64,000 nt of DNA from Seinonella peptonophila (GTDB lineage Bacteria > Bacillota > Bacilli > Thermoactinomycetales > Thermoactinomycetaceae). This document shows positions 18,445-27,386 of the stretch, piece by piece. Position 1 is the stretch's first letter; each line of letters begins with the position of its first letter. The DNA lies in contig NZ_FQVL01000001.1 in NCBI RefSeq assembly GCF_900129355.1, forward strand, positions 477,753 to 541,752, written 5' to 3'. The notes beneath the pieces are model-generated. The model saw only the letters and a program-made list of their open reading frames with translations, had not been told where the DNA came from and did not search any database. A program made the translations under genes and the position numbers.

Positions 18445-20004
18445 CTAATCTCTCACCAACTGTATATCGAGAGGACAGCCTTTTGCAACTTGTTGAATTT
18501 CTCGTTGTAAGCTATACCAGTTTTTATTGGTATGAGCCCCTAGATAAAGTTTGTTCTCTTTGACCCGTATCCAAATGCGACGATGTTGCCAATAAAAGCC
18601 CATCGCTAAACCAATGAGACAAATGAGACCTCCCACGAAAAGAAATGGTAAGCTCTTATCCGTTCTCACCATTAAACCGCTCTTATTAACCATGACCAAG
18701 CCTGCAAGATCTATTGCAAAACGATTATCTTTTGTAATTTGATCTAGATTTTCACCTGAAATCACCCAGATCTTTTCCCCAGATTGCTGACCTGGTTCTA
18801 ACACTTCAAATATCAAAGCAGGTCGATTTGGCTCCTGTGATTTTGTAATGGGTTGCTGATTTTCATCCAGAGCAAAATCGGGATAATATTCAAGTAAGCG
18901 TACTCTTAAATCACCCACCCGATATTGTTGATTAACTGCTAACTGTGTCAGTTTAACCAAAAATGCCCCTTTTTCTTGACCTGTTTTTCGGTCCATTACC
19001 TTTAAACGAATACCGCCTAATTCGGGAATTAAACTTGATTGAAAAAGCTGATAGTCCTTATACTTTAATGGGTGGTTGACAAGAATAGATTGACGATGTA
19101 CAGGATGTAAATTACCATTTTGATCTGGTGCATAGATTACGGCATCTGTTTGGTATTTTTTTACAACGTTTTGATTTAGATACATTTCAGCGAATGAACG
19201 CTCATTCTTAACATAGTAATTGCTAGTGGGGATTTTTTGCATTTCTCCTTCTCGAACCCAAACAAAATCCTCAATCGCCCATCCAGGAACCCAACGAAGA
19301 AGTGCAGTTAATAAAAATATGATGAGTCCTACATGATTGATATAGGGTCCCCAACGACTAAATCTTCCTTTTTCAGCAAGTAGTGCATCTTTCTCGCGTT
19401 TTACATGGAAATTTTTTCTTTTCATCGCAGCAACCAAATCTGATAACAATTGCTCCTTCTGAGTTGGATCAATCTCCTGCTGATGTGTTACTCTTTGCCT
19501 TTCAATAAACTGAATATCTTTCATCACTTTTTGATTTTTTAATGCCTTATAAAGCGGAATAATCCGGTCTAAACTACAGATCACTAATGAAATCCCAATC
19601 ATCGATAATAAGGCAAAAAACCACCAAGAATCATACATATCGGATAATCCTAAACGATAAAACCATTCACCAAGTTTTCCATACTGTTCCTGATAATAAA
19701 CTTCAGGAGTCGTCGAATTGATGAAATCCTCTTGGGGAAAAATCGTGCCAATTCCTGCAACAACTAATGTAATCAAAATAAGATAGATCGCAATTTTCAC
19801 AGATGAAAAGAAGCTCCAAATATGGTCGATTATTGATTTTTTTCCTGCTTTTTGTGACCATCGTGCTTTTCCTTCATAGCGCATTTCTTTATCAATAGAA
19901 CTTTGTTCTGCATTGTCTTGCTGCAATGGTCGTCCGCAATACTCACACAAGATAGTACCAAGTGGATTATTATGCCCACACTGACATTTCGTATTTTCAA
20001 TCAT
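18445..20004 (-). CDS. resB: Cytochrome c biogenesis protein ResB
   Basis: Partner of ResC in system II cytochrome c assembly. The N-terminus carries a zinc-ribbon-like knuckle (Cys7, Cys9, Cys20, Cys23), followed by membrane segments near 70-90, 128-148 and 225-242. A large extracytoplasmic domain and a final membrane helix (about 465-485) follow. Length is 519 aa (B. subtilis about 540). The gene is directly followed by resC, 12 bp away. The thiol-disulfide oxidoreductase gene resA, which normally precedes resB, is missing; rluB is next upstream. Confidence 0.94.
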   Translation of the reverse strand: MIENTKCQCGHNNPLGTILCEYCGRPLQQDNAEQSSIDKEMRYEGKARWSQKAGKKSIIDHIWSFFSSVKIAIYLILITLVVAGIGTIFPQEDFINSTTPEVYYQEQYGKLGEWFYRLGLSDMYDSWWFFALLSMIGISLVICSLDRIIPLYKALKNQKVMKDIQFIERQRVTHQQEIDPTQKEQLLSDLVAAMKRKNFHVKREKDALLAEKGRFSRWGPYINHVGLIIFLLTALLRWVPGWAIEDFVWVREGEMQKIPTSNYYVKNERSFAEMYLNQNVVKKYQTDAVIYAPDQNGNLHPVHRQSILVNHPLKYKDYQLFQSSLIPELGGIRLKVMDRKTGQEKGAFLVKLTQLAVNQQYRVGDLRVRLLEYYPDFALDENQQPITKSQEPNRPALIFEVLEPGQQSGEKIWVISGENLDQITKDNRFAIDLAGLVMVNKSGLMVRTDKSLPFLFVGGLICLIGLAMGFYWQHRRIWIRVKENKLYLGAHTNKNWYSLQREIQQVAKGCPLDIQLVRD

Positions 20005-20065
20005 CCCGATAACTCCGATCTCACCTTGAGAAGTTATATTCGCCCCCTATTATATCCTTCTCTTT

Positions 20066-20809
20066 TTACATGCGATTTGAAGATTGTATGAAATTCACCA
20101 TCTGATATAGTTTTATACGTTCTTCTTCTTTGCATTGACGATATGTGCCTTGCTTTAATCCCTTTAAGGTAAGAAAACCAATTTGATCACGTTTTAAACG
20201 AATGACTGGATGTCCGATTGCCTCACACATCCTTCTTACTTGACGATTTCGTCCTTCACGAATTACAATCCGTAATGTACAGATACTCTCTGTCGCTTTG
20301 ATCCGCTCCACTTTTGCTGGCTGAGTCCATCCATCGTGAAGTTTTACGCCTTGTCGCAACTGTATGATCGCTTTTTGTGAAGGAATGCCCTTCACTTCTG
20401 CCACATAATGTTTTTCAATTTTATATCGTGGGTGGGTAAGTCGATTCGCTAATTCCCCGTCATTTGTAATTAATAACAAACCAGATGTATTGTAATCAAG
20501 TCTACCCACTGGATAGACACGTTCAGACACATGATGAAAAAAATCAGCCACTGTTTTTCGTCCTTGTGGGTCTGACATGCTTGTAATGACACCAATTGGC
20601 TTATGAAATAAAAAGACTTTCTTTATTTCCACTTGTAATCGTTTCTCTGCTACGAAAATCTCATCTACTAGAGGGTGCACTTTCGTTCCAAGTTTCTTAA
20701 CGATTTGTCCATTTACCCTTACTAATCCTTCTAAAATTAGACGTTCACACTGTCGACGTGAAGCGATTCCAGCTTGTGCCATCACTTTCTGTAACCGTTC
20801 CAATTCCAA
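20066..20809 (-). CDS. rluB: 23S rRNA pseudouridine synthase RluB
   Basis: RsuA/RluB-type enzyme modifying a U in helix 89 of 23S rRNA. An N-terminal S4 domain (LQKVMAQAGIASRRQCERLI) is followed by the catalytic domain with the aspartate motif GRLDYNTSGLLL and the C-terminal REGRNRQVRRM block. Length is 247 aa. The start is TTG, supported by AAGGAG 7 nt upstream. In Bacillus rluB (ypuL) lies just upstream of resA, so the position agrees apart from the missing resA. Confidence 0.95.
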   Translation of the reverse strand: MELERLQKVMAQAGIASRRQCERLILEGLVRVNGQIVKKLGTKVHPLVDEIFVAEKRLQVEIKKVFLFHKPIGVITSMSDPQGRKTVADFFHHVSERVYPVGRLDYNTSGLLLITNDGELANRLTHPRYKIEKHYVAEVKGIPSQKAIIQLRQGVKLHDGWTQPAKVERIKATESICTLRIVIREGRNRQVRRMCEAIGHPVIRLKRDQIGFLTLKGLKQGTYRQCKEEERIKLYQMVNFIQSSNRM

Positions 20810-20886
20810 TACAATTCTCCTTCCCCTTTACAAAGCTGACCTTGATTGTACAGCTTCTTATTTCCTGACTCAAGATACGTTATTTT

Positions 20887-20917
20887 TTGACACGATTTTT
20901 ATAACCTAAGCTATAAT
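20887..20917 (+). promoter_or_regulatory. Promoter for the lipoprotein gene
   Basis: TTGACA (20887-20892) and a perfect TATAAT (20912-20917). The 19-bp spacer is longer than ideal. Transcription would start about 30 bp before the lipoprotein ATG. Confidence 0.6.
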
Positions 20918-20952
20918 GGAGTGATAAAGAATAGAATTGTGAGGTTTTTATT

Positions 20953-21660
20953 ATGCAAAAGTTGAAATATTTCCCATTGTTTTTATTATTATGTGCTTTT
21001 TTCTTGAGTGGCTGTCAAGAACACCAAGCCCAGAAAAATCCACCGAGCAAAGAACAAGTGCTCCAACAAACGATACAAGAATTACAGAAACAGGGTACAT
21101 ATAAGCTTAAATATCAGCAAACCACCGAATCCCAGCTAACAAATCAAAAGAAAGCTACAACCAACAATCAATACACATTTGGTTATAAAAATGAGCAGTC
21201 ATTCAGTTTATCCATTTTAGAACATCTACAATCCCCTACATATAAGAAAGAAATGAAGTTTCAAAAAAATTACCGTGTTGATGGAGAAAGCGTCTACGAA
21301 GATAACAAGCCAAAAAAATCCAGAGAATTAATTACTTATATAACAAATAATTATCTTGAAAAACAACCAATCCGTGTACCTAGCCTATTACTCGCACAAT
21401 TACCACAATGGAAATCACAAATTACAATGAAACCACAAGGAAAAGAGTTTCAGCTTCACTATGAGACCAATCAGCCGGAAACAATCCAGAAATTTTTAAT
21501 ATTACCAGCAGGCCGAACTGTAGGAAAAGAGTTGAAAGTAGATATTACTGTTTCACCAACATTTCAGATCAATTCTGTAAAAAGCACTGCAAAATATATG
21601 AGTATCGAAGCTGCACAAAAACTTGAAGTTATGCGCAATGATACATGGAAACTAAATTAA
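20953..21660 (+). CDS. Lipoprotein of unknown function
   Basis: A 235-aa protein with a type II signal peptide: basic MQKLKY, hydrophobic core and lipobox LSGC (Cys20 or thereabouts), so it should be anchored to the outer face of the membrane. The mature part is lysine- and glutamine-rich and predicted beta-rich, without recognised catalytic motifs. The layout resembles outer-leaflet carrier-like lipoproteins, but I cannot assign a family. It is a plus-strand gene between rluB and spmB with its own promoter and a terminator, and is not part of the Bacillus core order there. Confidence 0.8.
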   Translation: MQKLKYFPLFLLLCAFFLSGCQEHQAQKNPPSKEQVLQQTIQELQKQGTYKLKYQQTTESQLTNQKKATTNNQYTFGYKNEQSFSLSILEHLQSPTYKKEMKFQKNYRVDGESVYEDNKPKKSRELITYITNNYLEKQPIRVPSLLLAQLPQWKSQITMKPQGKEFQLHYETNQPETIQKFLILPAGRTVGKELKVDITVSPTFQINSVKSTAKYMSIEAAQKLEVMRNDTWKLN

Positions 21661-21669
21661 ACACATATA

Positions 21670-21704
21670 AAAGCACTTCTGAATAAAATTTTCAGAAGTG
21701 CTTT
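21670..21704. terminator. Bidirectional terminator between the lipoprotein gene and spmB
   Basis: A 14-bp perfect stem AAAGCACTTCTGAA (21670-21683) and its complement (21691-21704), loop of 7 nt. It lies between convergent genes and serves both. Confidence 0.88.
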
Positions 21705-21719
21705 ATGCATGAAATAAGT

Positions 21720-22253
21720 CTATTGAAAAATTAATGAGCAGAATAGGATGGAAAATACAAACCCAGCTAAGTCTGCCAAAAAGCCAACCTTAATCGCATA
21801 GAGAGAGTTTCGAATTCCAACTGCCCCAAAATAAACTGTTATCACATATAACGTTGTATCTGAACTACCTTGAATTGTAGAAGCTAACTTTCCAAGGTAA
21901 GAGTCGGGGCCATATGTTTTCATAATACTTTCAACAAAGGCAAGTGAACCTGTCCCCGAAATCGAGCGTAGAATTCCTACAGGAACAACTTCGCTTGGGA
22001 TGTGTAACCAATTGATCAGTGGTGTCAAAAATTGTAGATAAAACTCTAGTGCTCCTGTATCTCGAAAAACCGCTACTGCAACCATCATCGCAACTAGATG
22101 AGGGATTAACTGAATAGCTGTGGGAAACCCATCTTTGGCACCATCAACAAAACTATTATAGAGTGGAACTTTACGAAAGAGACCATATAGCGGAATAGCC
22201 ACCAGTAAAGCAGGAATCATAAACTTTGAGATGAGTGACATGGCTTCAAACAT
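21720..22253 (-). CDS. spmB: Spore maturation protein B
   Basis: Membrane protein with the nucleoside-recognition (Gate) domain, needed with SpmA for normal spore-core dehydration and heat resistance. Length is 177 aa, with hydrophobic helices and the conserved SGTGSLAFVESIMKTYGPDS block. The ATG has AGAGGAGGT upstream, which overlaps the spmA stop, so the two are translationally coupled. Order dacB-spmA-spmB is conserved with Bacillus. Confidence 0.95.
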   Translation of the reverse strand: MFEAMSLISKFMIPALLVAIPLYGLFRKVPLYNSFVDGAKDGFPTAIQLIPHLVAMMVAVAVFRDTGALEFYLQFLTPLINWLHIPSEVVPVGILRSISGTGSLAFVESIMKTYGPDSYLGKLASTIQGSSDTTLYVITVYFGAVGIRNSLYAIKVGFLADLAGFVFSILFCSLIFQ

Positions 22254-22259
22254 AGGTGA

Positions 22260-22856
22260 CTACCTCCTCTGTCTCTTTTTCGTTTCCCGATTTCGAAAAT
22301 ACCGATCAACGATAATCGCAAAAGAAGTGGCACAGATCGTTGCTAATAGCGTTGGACCTATCACATCAGTAGGATTGATTGAACCATGCTTCATTCGAAT
22401 TGCAATAATCGTTGTGGGAATTAAGGTTAGTCCAGAAGTATTAATCGCGAGTAGTGTACACATTGCGGGTGTGGCCGTTTTGGGATCAGGATTTAACTTT
22501 TGTAATTCTTCCATCGCTTTTAAACCAAGTGGTGTCGCGGCATTTCCTAATCCAAATAAATTTGCGCTCATATTGGAAAGTAGATACCCCATTGCTGGAT
22601 GATCCGCAGGAACACTAGGAAATAGGAATCGAGCAAATGGGCCTAACAAATGGGCCAATTTTTTTAATAACCCGGCATCTTGGGCGATTCTCATAATACC
22701 TAACCAAAAAACAAGCACACTAATTAAGCCAATACAAACAGCTACAGCATCTTTAGCGCCATTTAATACAGCTTTCGTCACTAACTCGACATCGCCTTGA
22801 ATAATCGCTGCCACTACACCACTTACAATCATAAAAAACCAGATATAATGAATCAC
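22260..22856 (-). CDS. spmA: Spore maturation protein A
   Basis: Companion Gate-domain membrane protein to SpmB, 198 aa, containing the FGLGNAATPLGLKAM motif typical of SpmA. The start is GTG and overlaps the dacB stop by four bases (GTGA). It is expected to be made in the mother cell from the dacB promoter in the family; I did not locate that promoter with confidence. Confidence 0.95.
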   Translation of the reverse strand: MIHYIWFFMIVSGVVAAIIQGDVELVTKAVLNGAKDAVAVCIGLISVLVFWLGIMRIAQDAGLLKKLAHLLGPFARFLFPSVPADHPAMGYLLSNMSANLFGLGNAATPLGLKAMEELQKLNPDPKTATPAMCTLLAINTSGLTLIPTTIIAIRMKHGSINPTDVIGPTLLATICATSFAIIVDRYFRNRETKKRQRR

Positions 22857-23986
22857 TTGAATCCCCCTCTACCTGGCACCAAAAATGTTAAAAACACCTC
22901 TTTCCAGCGATAAACAAAGCTAGGTGGATCACTCCAACTACTGATAAGCGGAACGGCACCTAAATATTGACCATGTAAAAAAACACGTAGATGACCGACT
23001 ACTTCATTCGAATTGTGTACGGTTTGCAGCGGATATGCGATCATAGGTTGAATTCTAAGCTGCCGTTTCTCTTGATCATCAATGGGATAGGCAAATGGCT
23101 GCTGAGTGATAATTTGCAATTGCTGTTTATTTCGATTAAAGATAGATGTATTTAAGATTTTTTCACCTTGGGGAATTGCTTGAGTAGAAAGCTTTTGAAA
23201 GCCATATTCATATAAATTTCGGTGATCATTCCAATCATCAGAAGCTCGTAATGTAACACAAACTAGATGATGTTTTCCTTTTTTAGCTGTTGTTACTAAA
23301 GTTCGTCCTGCTTTCTTTGTAAAGCCAGTTTTTACACCATCAGAAGCAGGGTATAGGGTTAAGAATTTATTTTTATTTCTGAATACCTGTTGCCAATCTT
23401 GCCCAGGCCAATCAAACTTCGCCACTTTCGATTTCACGATTTCTTGAAAAACTGGATGCTTCATAGCATAGGTTGTCAGAATCGCCATATCATAAGCTGA
23501 TGAATAATGATTTTCCGAGTCAAGACCATGTGGATTAGCGAAATGACTATTAGACATTCCCAATTGTTCAGCTTTTTGATTCATTAAATAAACAAATCCA
23601 TCAACTGAACCACCAATCGCTTCAGCAATCGCTACTGCAGCATCATTGCCTGAACGTAGCATGAGACCATATAACAATGCACGAAGTGGAATTTTTTGCC
23701 CTACTTTTAGATAGATCGAAGAACCTTCAACGCCAACTGCTCGCCCATTAATAGTTATTGGCTGATCAAGCTTACCACGCTCAATTGCTAATATAGCAGT
23801 CATGATTTTCGTGATACTAGCAATCTTCATTTTTTGATCTGCATGTTTTTGAAATAATATTTTTTTTGTATCCATATCATATAAAATAGCTGTCTCTGCA
23901 CTTACTTCAGGCTTGGCTGCCTTTACATATTTAACTGACCCAAAACAAATAACAAAGCATACCAATGCAATAATCCATTTCTTCAT
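22853..23986 (-). CDS. dacB: Sporulation D-alanyl-D-alanine carboxypeptidase DacB (PBP5*)
   Basis: Penicillin-binding carboxypeptidase that lowers cross-linking of spore cortex peptidoglycan. A signal peptide is followed by the active-site triad motifs SITK (Ser57-Lys60), SGN (112-114) and KTG (219-221); the C-terminal domain ends in a short tail. The ATG at 23986 has GAGGTG upstream and gives 377 aa, close to B. subtilis DacB (382). The frame could extend to 24037 but without an N-terminal counterpart. It heads the dacB-spmA-spmB operon. Choice of DacB over DacF rests on that linkage. Confidence 0.94.
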   Translation of the reverse strand: MKKWIIALVCFVICFGSVKYVKAAKPEVSAETAILYDMDTKKILFQKHADQKMKIASITKIMTAILAIERGKLDQPITINGRAVGVEGSSIYLKVGQKIPLRALLYGLMLRSGNDAAVAIAEAIGGSVDGFVYLMNQKAEQLGMSNSHFANPHGLDSENHYSSAYDMAILTTYAMKHPVFQEIVKSKVAKFDWPGQDWQQVFRNKNKFLTLYPASDGVKTGFTKKAGRTLVTTAKKGKHHLVCVTLRASDDWNDHRNLYEYGFQKLSTQAIPQGEKILNTSIFNRNKQQLQIITQQPFAYPIDDQEKRQLRIQPMIAYPLQTVHNSNEVVGHLRVFLHGQYLGAVPLISSWSDPPSFVYRWKEVFLTFLVPGRGGFK

Positions 23987-24095
23987 TTTCTGACACCTCA
24001 TCCGCGCATTCACAGTTTGTACAATATATTCGAACAAGCGGATGTTATGAAAAGAAAGATAGTATATACTAAATATTCAATAAATAAATAGCAAT

Positions 24096-24134
24096 TCCTC
24101 CTAGATTAGTGAAAAGTATACTTATTTAGGAGGA
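24096..24134. repeat. Inverted repeat with AGGAGG arms upstream of dacB
   Basis: Arms TCCTCCTA (24096-24103) and TAGGAGGA (24127-24134) enclose a 10-bp palindrome AAGTATACTT. It lies 110-150 bp upstream of dacB in a 230-bp gap between dacB and ade. It could be an operator or a leader hairpin; no gene uses the AGGAGG on either strand. Confidence 0.4.
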
Positions 24135-24163
24135 TATAATATCTAGATAACAAAAAGAGAAAA

Positions 24164-24185
24164 AATTAGCATTCCTTCTTGGAAT
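24164..24185 (-). terminator. Weak terminator after ade
   Basis: Short stem ATTCC/GGAAT (24171-24175, 24181-24185), followed on the minus strand by GCTAATTTTTTC. It is 30 bp downstream of the adenine deaminase stop. Confidence 0.4.
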
Positions 24186-24214
24186 CTACTACTCTTTTTT
24201 AAAGCAAAAGTTGA

Positions 24215-25981
24215 TCATGCTTCAATTACAAATGGAACAAGTTCCTGCCGCTCAACATCAACTAAACCTAGATCGGTGATCTTTGCACGAGGAATGACTG
24301 GTAATGTGGCGACAATCAAACGATGGATCGGATTAAAACCTGGCATAATGGTTTGATTTAATTTCTCTATAAATTGATTGATTTGAGATCCTAGTCGAGT
24401 AGCAGGCTCTAAACTCATCAGTCCAGCTAATGGTAAAGCAAGCTTTGCAATCACCTCACCATTCCACACTCCGATCATCCCGCCATTCATCTCCCGCAAA
24501 TGATTGGCTGCAATCGCCATATCTTTTGGATTTACACCTAGTACAGCTAAATGATGGCTGTCATGCGCAACAGTCGTTGCGACGGCGCCTGCAATAATCC
24601 CAAAGCCTGCTAACAACCCTTCAGCATGATTTTGGTTCAACCCATGACGATGCCAGACACTAATCTGACAAAGAGGAGCCTTTTTTCCTTGGTAGGCATT
24701 GAAATTAATTTCTCCATCTTGCACAGGTAAAGTTGTCTCTAAAAAATCAGTTGGAATTCCCGGAGCTGCATCATATTCGATCACTCGGACACTTACCTCT
24801 TTCACATCATCTTCTACTTTCATATGAAATTGAGATTCATCAAATCTATTTAAGCGAACCGTTTGTAAAAAGTGATCAGGAGGTGCTAACTCCGACTGCT
24901 GTTCCAGGCACATCCCGCGACTCGCTACATGTTTCCCCTCTACAAAGACATCCTGTACTTCTACTTGTTGGATATCCTTTAATAAAACCAAATCAGCTCG
25001 ACGCCTAGGAGCTATGGCCCCCAGATCATACCTATGTAAACGATTTGCTGCATTTAAAGTAGCAAACCGTATGGCATGGATCGGCTCAATTCCCTCTTCT
25101 ATAGCCCGCCTTACCACATGATCCATATGTCCTCGCTCCATTAAATGAACAGCTAACACATCATCGGAACAAAGTGTAACATTAGGTAAGTAGCCTAGCT
25201 CTTTGATAGCCTCAGCGATCGCAGCCATGTTCATCGAAAATGAACTTTCCCGAATCTCCACAGTCATTCCTGAACGAATTTTCTCTAGCGCCTCATCTCC
25301 TGTACGACACTCATGATCTGAGTCAGGGCCTGCTATCAAATAAGTAGAAAGCTCGTTGCCTGAAACTCTCGGTGCATGCCCTTGCGCAATTTTTCCAACC
25401 TCTTCATTCGCTTTTAAAATTCCCATCATTCTCTGATCCTCATGAATCACCCCATGATAATTCATCACTTCGGCAACTCCATCAATCTCTGGCCATTTCA
25501 GTAACTCCCGAATCACATCAGCAGTAAAATCCGCCCCAGACGTTTCAACTTTTGGAGCTGATGGAATGCAGGAAGGTGCAAGAGTTAAAACTCGTAAATC
25601 AAGATCTTTACATGCCTCCACCATATAGCGAACACCTTCTACGCCTAACACATTCGCAATCTCGTGCGGATCAGTTACAATCGTTGTCGTTCCATGTGGA
25701 AGAACAGTCTGCGCATATTGGGCTGGAGTTAACATACTACTTTCAATGTGTAAATGCGTATCGATTAAGCCAGGAATGGCATACATCTGTTGTGCATCCA
25801 AACGCTGATCCGCATCGAAATCCATTTTTTCCTGTTCAGACACATGTACAAACCATCCATCTTTGATACCGATAGATGCTGGATAGATTTCACCAGTAAA
25901 AACATTTACTAACTGGACATTTTCAATTACAAAATCAAGCGGTATATCTCCACGAGCCGCAGCCATTAATTCATTTTTCAT
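24215..25981 (-). CDS. ade: Adenine deaminase
   Basis: Converts adenine to hypoxanthine and ammonia. The amidohydrolase metal site DTHLHIESSMLTP, the second metal block THTTIVTDPHEIANV-like, and the C-terminal Ade domain with THDSHH-like AHDSHHLAVLG are all visible. Length is 588 aa, typical of the AdeC family. AAAGGGG precedes the ATG. It is 15 bp downstream of a purine permease and divergent from nothing else, so the pair probably imports and deaminates adenine for salvage. Confidence 0.95.
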   Translation of the reverse strand: MKNELMAAARGDIPLDFVIENVQLVNVFTGEIYPASIGIKDGWFVHVSEQEKMDFDADQRLDAQQMYAIPGLIDTHLHIESSMLTPAQYAQTVLPHGTTTIVTDPHEIANVLGVEGVRYMVEACKDLDLRVLTLAPSCIPSAPKVETSGADFTADVIRELLKWPEIDGVAEVMNYHGVIHEDQRMMGILKANEEVGKIAQGHAPRVSGNELSTYLIAGPDSDHECRTGDEALEKIRSGMTVEIRESSFSMNMAAIAEAIKELGYLPNVTLCSDDVLAVHLMERGHMDHVVRRAIEEGIEPIHAIRFATLNAANRLHRYDLGAIAPRRRADLVLLKDIQQVEVQDVFVEGKHVASRGMCLEQQSELAPPDHFLQTVRLNRFDESQFHMKVEDDVKEVSVRVIEYDAAPGIPTDFLETTLPVQDGEINFNAYQGKKAPLCQISVWHRHGLNQNHAEGLLAGFGIIAGAVATTVAHDSHHLAVLGVNPKDMAIAANHLREMNGGMIGVWNGEVIAKLALPLAGLMSLEPATRLGSQINQFIEKLNQTIMPGFNPIHRLIVATLPVIPRAKITDLGLVDVERQELVPFVIEA

Positions 25982-25996
25982 TTTGATAGAACCCCT

Positions 25997-27301
25997 TTAT
26001 TTGAGCCATAAAAAGTAGACCAATGGAATACATAGAATATAAAGACCAAGTGGTACCTGCTTCATTTTGCCCATTAACACATGAATTACCACATATGCTA
26101 AAATCCCAAAAACAATTCCATTAGCTAGGTTTGCGGTAAACGCAGTGATAATGACCATTAGTAATGCTGGAATGGCATCCTCGAAACTAGTGAAATCCAG
26201 ATTTTTCAAAGCTGTTAGCATGCTTAAACCAATCGCAACTAATGCAGGTGCAGTCGCTGCAGTAGGAATCATTGTCAAAATCGGAGTTAAAAATAGAGTA
26301 ATAAAAAAGATAATGCCTGTAAAAATAGCGGTTAACCCCGTACGTCCCCCAGCAGCCACCCCGCTTGCTGATTCCACATATGTTGTAACAGGTGTTAATC
26401 CCATTACAGAACCACCTACTGTAGCCAGACCATCTACGATAAATGGCTTTTTGATCCCAGGTAGATTACCATGTTGATCCAATAATCCTGCTTTTTCACT
26501 TACACCAAGAACAGTACCCATCGTGGAAAAAAACTCTCCCGTAAAAAAAGTAAACATAAGCGGAATATAAGCTAATTTGAGTGCGTTAACCCAGTCAACT
26601 TGAAAGATGATTGGCCCCGGATTCGGTGGTAAAGAGAGGATATGGGTAGGTAATTTGCTAAATCCAAACGGAATACTGATAAGTGTAATCACCAATATGC
26701 CATAAAGTACAGCTCCATTTACATTACGTGCCATTAATCCTAAGATAATTGCTAATCCAATTAACGCAAGTAAAACTTTAGGGTCATGAAGGCTCCCCAA
26801 TTGTAAAAGTCCACTTGTTTTATTAGGTACAACGATACCAGCATTAGAAAATCCTAATGAGGCAATAAAAATCCCAACGGCAGCACCTATTGAATATTTA
26901 AGATTGACAGGGATAACTTTTGTAATCATTTCACGAATACCTAGAAAAGTTAAAATTAAAAAGACAACCCCTGAAATAAAAACCATTCCAAGTCCTGTCT
27001 GCCATGTAGCCAAACCACTTGCGACAATCGAATAAGCCATAAATGCATTTCCACCCATCCCTGGAGCAACCGCAAACGGGCGATTTGCATAAATACCCAT
27101 TATAATGGAAAAAATACCAGATACGATTATTGTCGAAACTGTCACTGCACCTGTAGGCATTCCTGCTGCTTTCATAAGTGACGGTTGGATAATTATAATA
27201 TATGCCATCGTTACAAATGTAGTAAATCCAGCAAGCAATTCTGTACGAATTGTTGTTTTATAATGCTGTAATTTAAATATGCGTTCTAAAAATTGTGCCA
27301 C
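25997..27301 (-). CDS. Purine permease (PbuG/PbuO type, AzgA subfamily)
   Basis: NCS2/AzgA-family transporter for hypoxanthine, guanine or adenine, 434 aa with about 12-14 membrane helices. The signature FVTMAYIIIIQPSLM near the N-terminus, the APGMGGNAFMAY loop and the VYVESASG-like TYVESASGVAAGGRTG segment are those of PbuG and PbuO. The start is GTG after AGGAAGG. It precedes ade in one operon, consistent with adenine or hypoxanthine uptake; exact substrate is not readable. Confidence 0.9.
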   Translation of the reverse strand: MAQFLERIFKLQHYKTTIRTELLAGFTTFVTMAYIIIIQPSLMKAAGMPTGAVTVSTIIVSGIFSIIMGIYANRPFAVAPGMGGNAFMAYSIVASGLATWQTGLGMVFISGVVFLILTFLGIREMITKVIPVNLKYSIGAAVGIFIASLGFSNAGIVVPNKTSGLLQLGSLHDPKVLLALIGLAIILGLMARNVNGAVLYGILVITLISIPFGFSKLPTHILSLPPNPGPIIFQVDWVNALKLAYIPLMFTFFTGEFFSTMGTVLGVSEKAGLLDQHGNLPGIKKPFIVDGLATVGGSVMGLTPVTTYVESASGVAAGGRTGLTAIFTGIIFFITLFLTPILTMIPTAATAPALVAIGLSMLTALKNLDFTSFEDAIPALLMVIITAFTANLANGIVFGILAYVVIHVLMGKMKQVPLGLYILCIPLVYFLWLK

Positions 27302-27386
27302 ATATTCACTTCCTTCCTAGCTTCAATTCTGTCTATATCATGCTTCTGTTCATTTTTTTTATTCTGATTGAGAAAGGATTCCAACG

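Noticed and set aside
24733..25008. Plus-strand frames opposite ade
   Set aside because: Shadow frames of a conserved adenine deaminase; no start signals.
27302..27386. Purine riboswitch upstream of the purine permease
   Set aside because: The 85-bp divergent intergenic space is too short and lacks the conserved core.
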